Part shown: piece by piece, positions 63,904-64,000 of the stretch | How positions within the stretch are numbered: position 1 is the stretch's first letter | How the letters are laid out: each line of letters starts with the position of its first letter | NCBI RefSeq assembly: GCF_003116585.1 | Contig: NZ_QEHM01000015.1 | Coordinates: 18,842 to 82,841 of the forward strand | Source of the DNA: Albibacillus kandeliae | GTDB lineage: Bacteria > Pseudomonadota > Alphaproteobacteria > Rhodobacterales > Rhodobacteraceae | DNA: 64,000 nucleotides | Reading direction: 5' to 3' | Notes under the pieces: model-generated | What the model was told of the DNA's origin: nothing | Databases searched by the model: none | The model's input: the letters and a program-made list of their open reading frames with translations, nothing else | Position numbers and translations under genes: made by a program

Positions 63904-64000
63904 AACGAGAGTCTGCAGGTTGGGTTTGGGTATTCTGGTTCCCGATCTGGCGCAAGCTCGCCGGGCGCGGAGCCCTCAAGCTGCTCAAGCGCTCGGCGGG
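63904..64000. other. Window end: abrupt return to high GC, no feature identified
   Basis: From about 63940 the composition switches back to GC-rich. Both strands have open frames here, but with 60 bases nothing can be assigned. Confidence 0.3.

Noticed and set aside
63904..64000. Insertion-sequence end or integrase start at the right edge
   Set aside because: There is a composition jump but no terminal repeat or recognisable protein in the 60 bases available.

Overview
The window is high-GC DNA with tight, mostly plus-strand operons. It looks like a Rhodobacteraceae (roseobacter-type alphaproteobacterium) chromosome or megaplasmid. The reasons are the density of ABC and TRAP solute transporters with catabolic enzymes, the VPLPA sorting tail at 39051-39560, a nirBDC nitrite-assimilation operon with a bifunctional kinase/phosphatase, and a complete second ATPase operon of the N-ATPase type. 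I saw no rRNA, tRNA, CRISPR array or insertion sequence.

Layout. (1) 1-8573: a divergent LysR regulator (cut by the window edge), then a polar-amino-acid-type ABC importer with a creatininase-family amidohydrolase, class III aminotransferase, two-subunit CoA-transferase and M20 deacylase. (2) 8613-12039: a GlxA-type regulator, a secreted or cytoplasmic haloperoxidase-like hydrolase, and an ECF41 sigma factor overlapping a carboxymuconolactone-decarboxylase-family gene. (3) 12274-13044: an orphan, AT-richer membrane protein. (4) 13190-20337: a Rieske oxygenase, an RpiR regulator, a spermidine/putrescine-type ABC importer and a DmpA-family aminopeptidase. (5) 20367-30278: a MarR regulator, a three-subunit molybdenum hydroxylase, a CoxG-like protein and a branched-chain-type ABC importer with a fused permease-ATPase. 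(6) 30308-38916: an XRE-cupin regulator, FAD amino acid oxidase, TRAP transporter, MlrC-type metallopeptidase, D-aminoacylase and CobW metallochaperone, probably for D-amino acid derivatives. (7) 39051-48690: an exported VPLPA protein, then an RpiR-HAD-epimerase set divergent from a peptide/opine-type ABC importer and a glycerophosphodiesterase. (8) 48691-55142: nitrite and cyanate assimilation behind a leader that looks like a NasT (ANTAR) antitermination target. (9) 55314-61771: the N-ATPase operon atpDCQRBEFAG. (10) 61772-64000: an AT-richer tail with a gene remnant and a small histidine kinase/response regulator pair.

The common theme is scavenging. Each catabolic block pairs its own regulator, importer and intracellular enzymes, typical of accessory DNA in marine generalists. 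Substrates are inferred from families and context and are not proven. Start codons were chosen from Shine-Dalgarno (SD) spacing, family N-termini and overlaps; non-obvious choices are stated in the entries.
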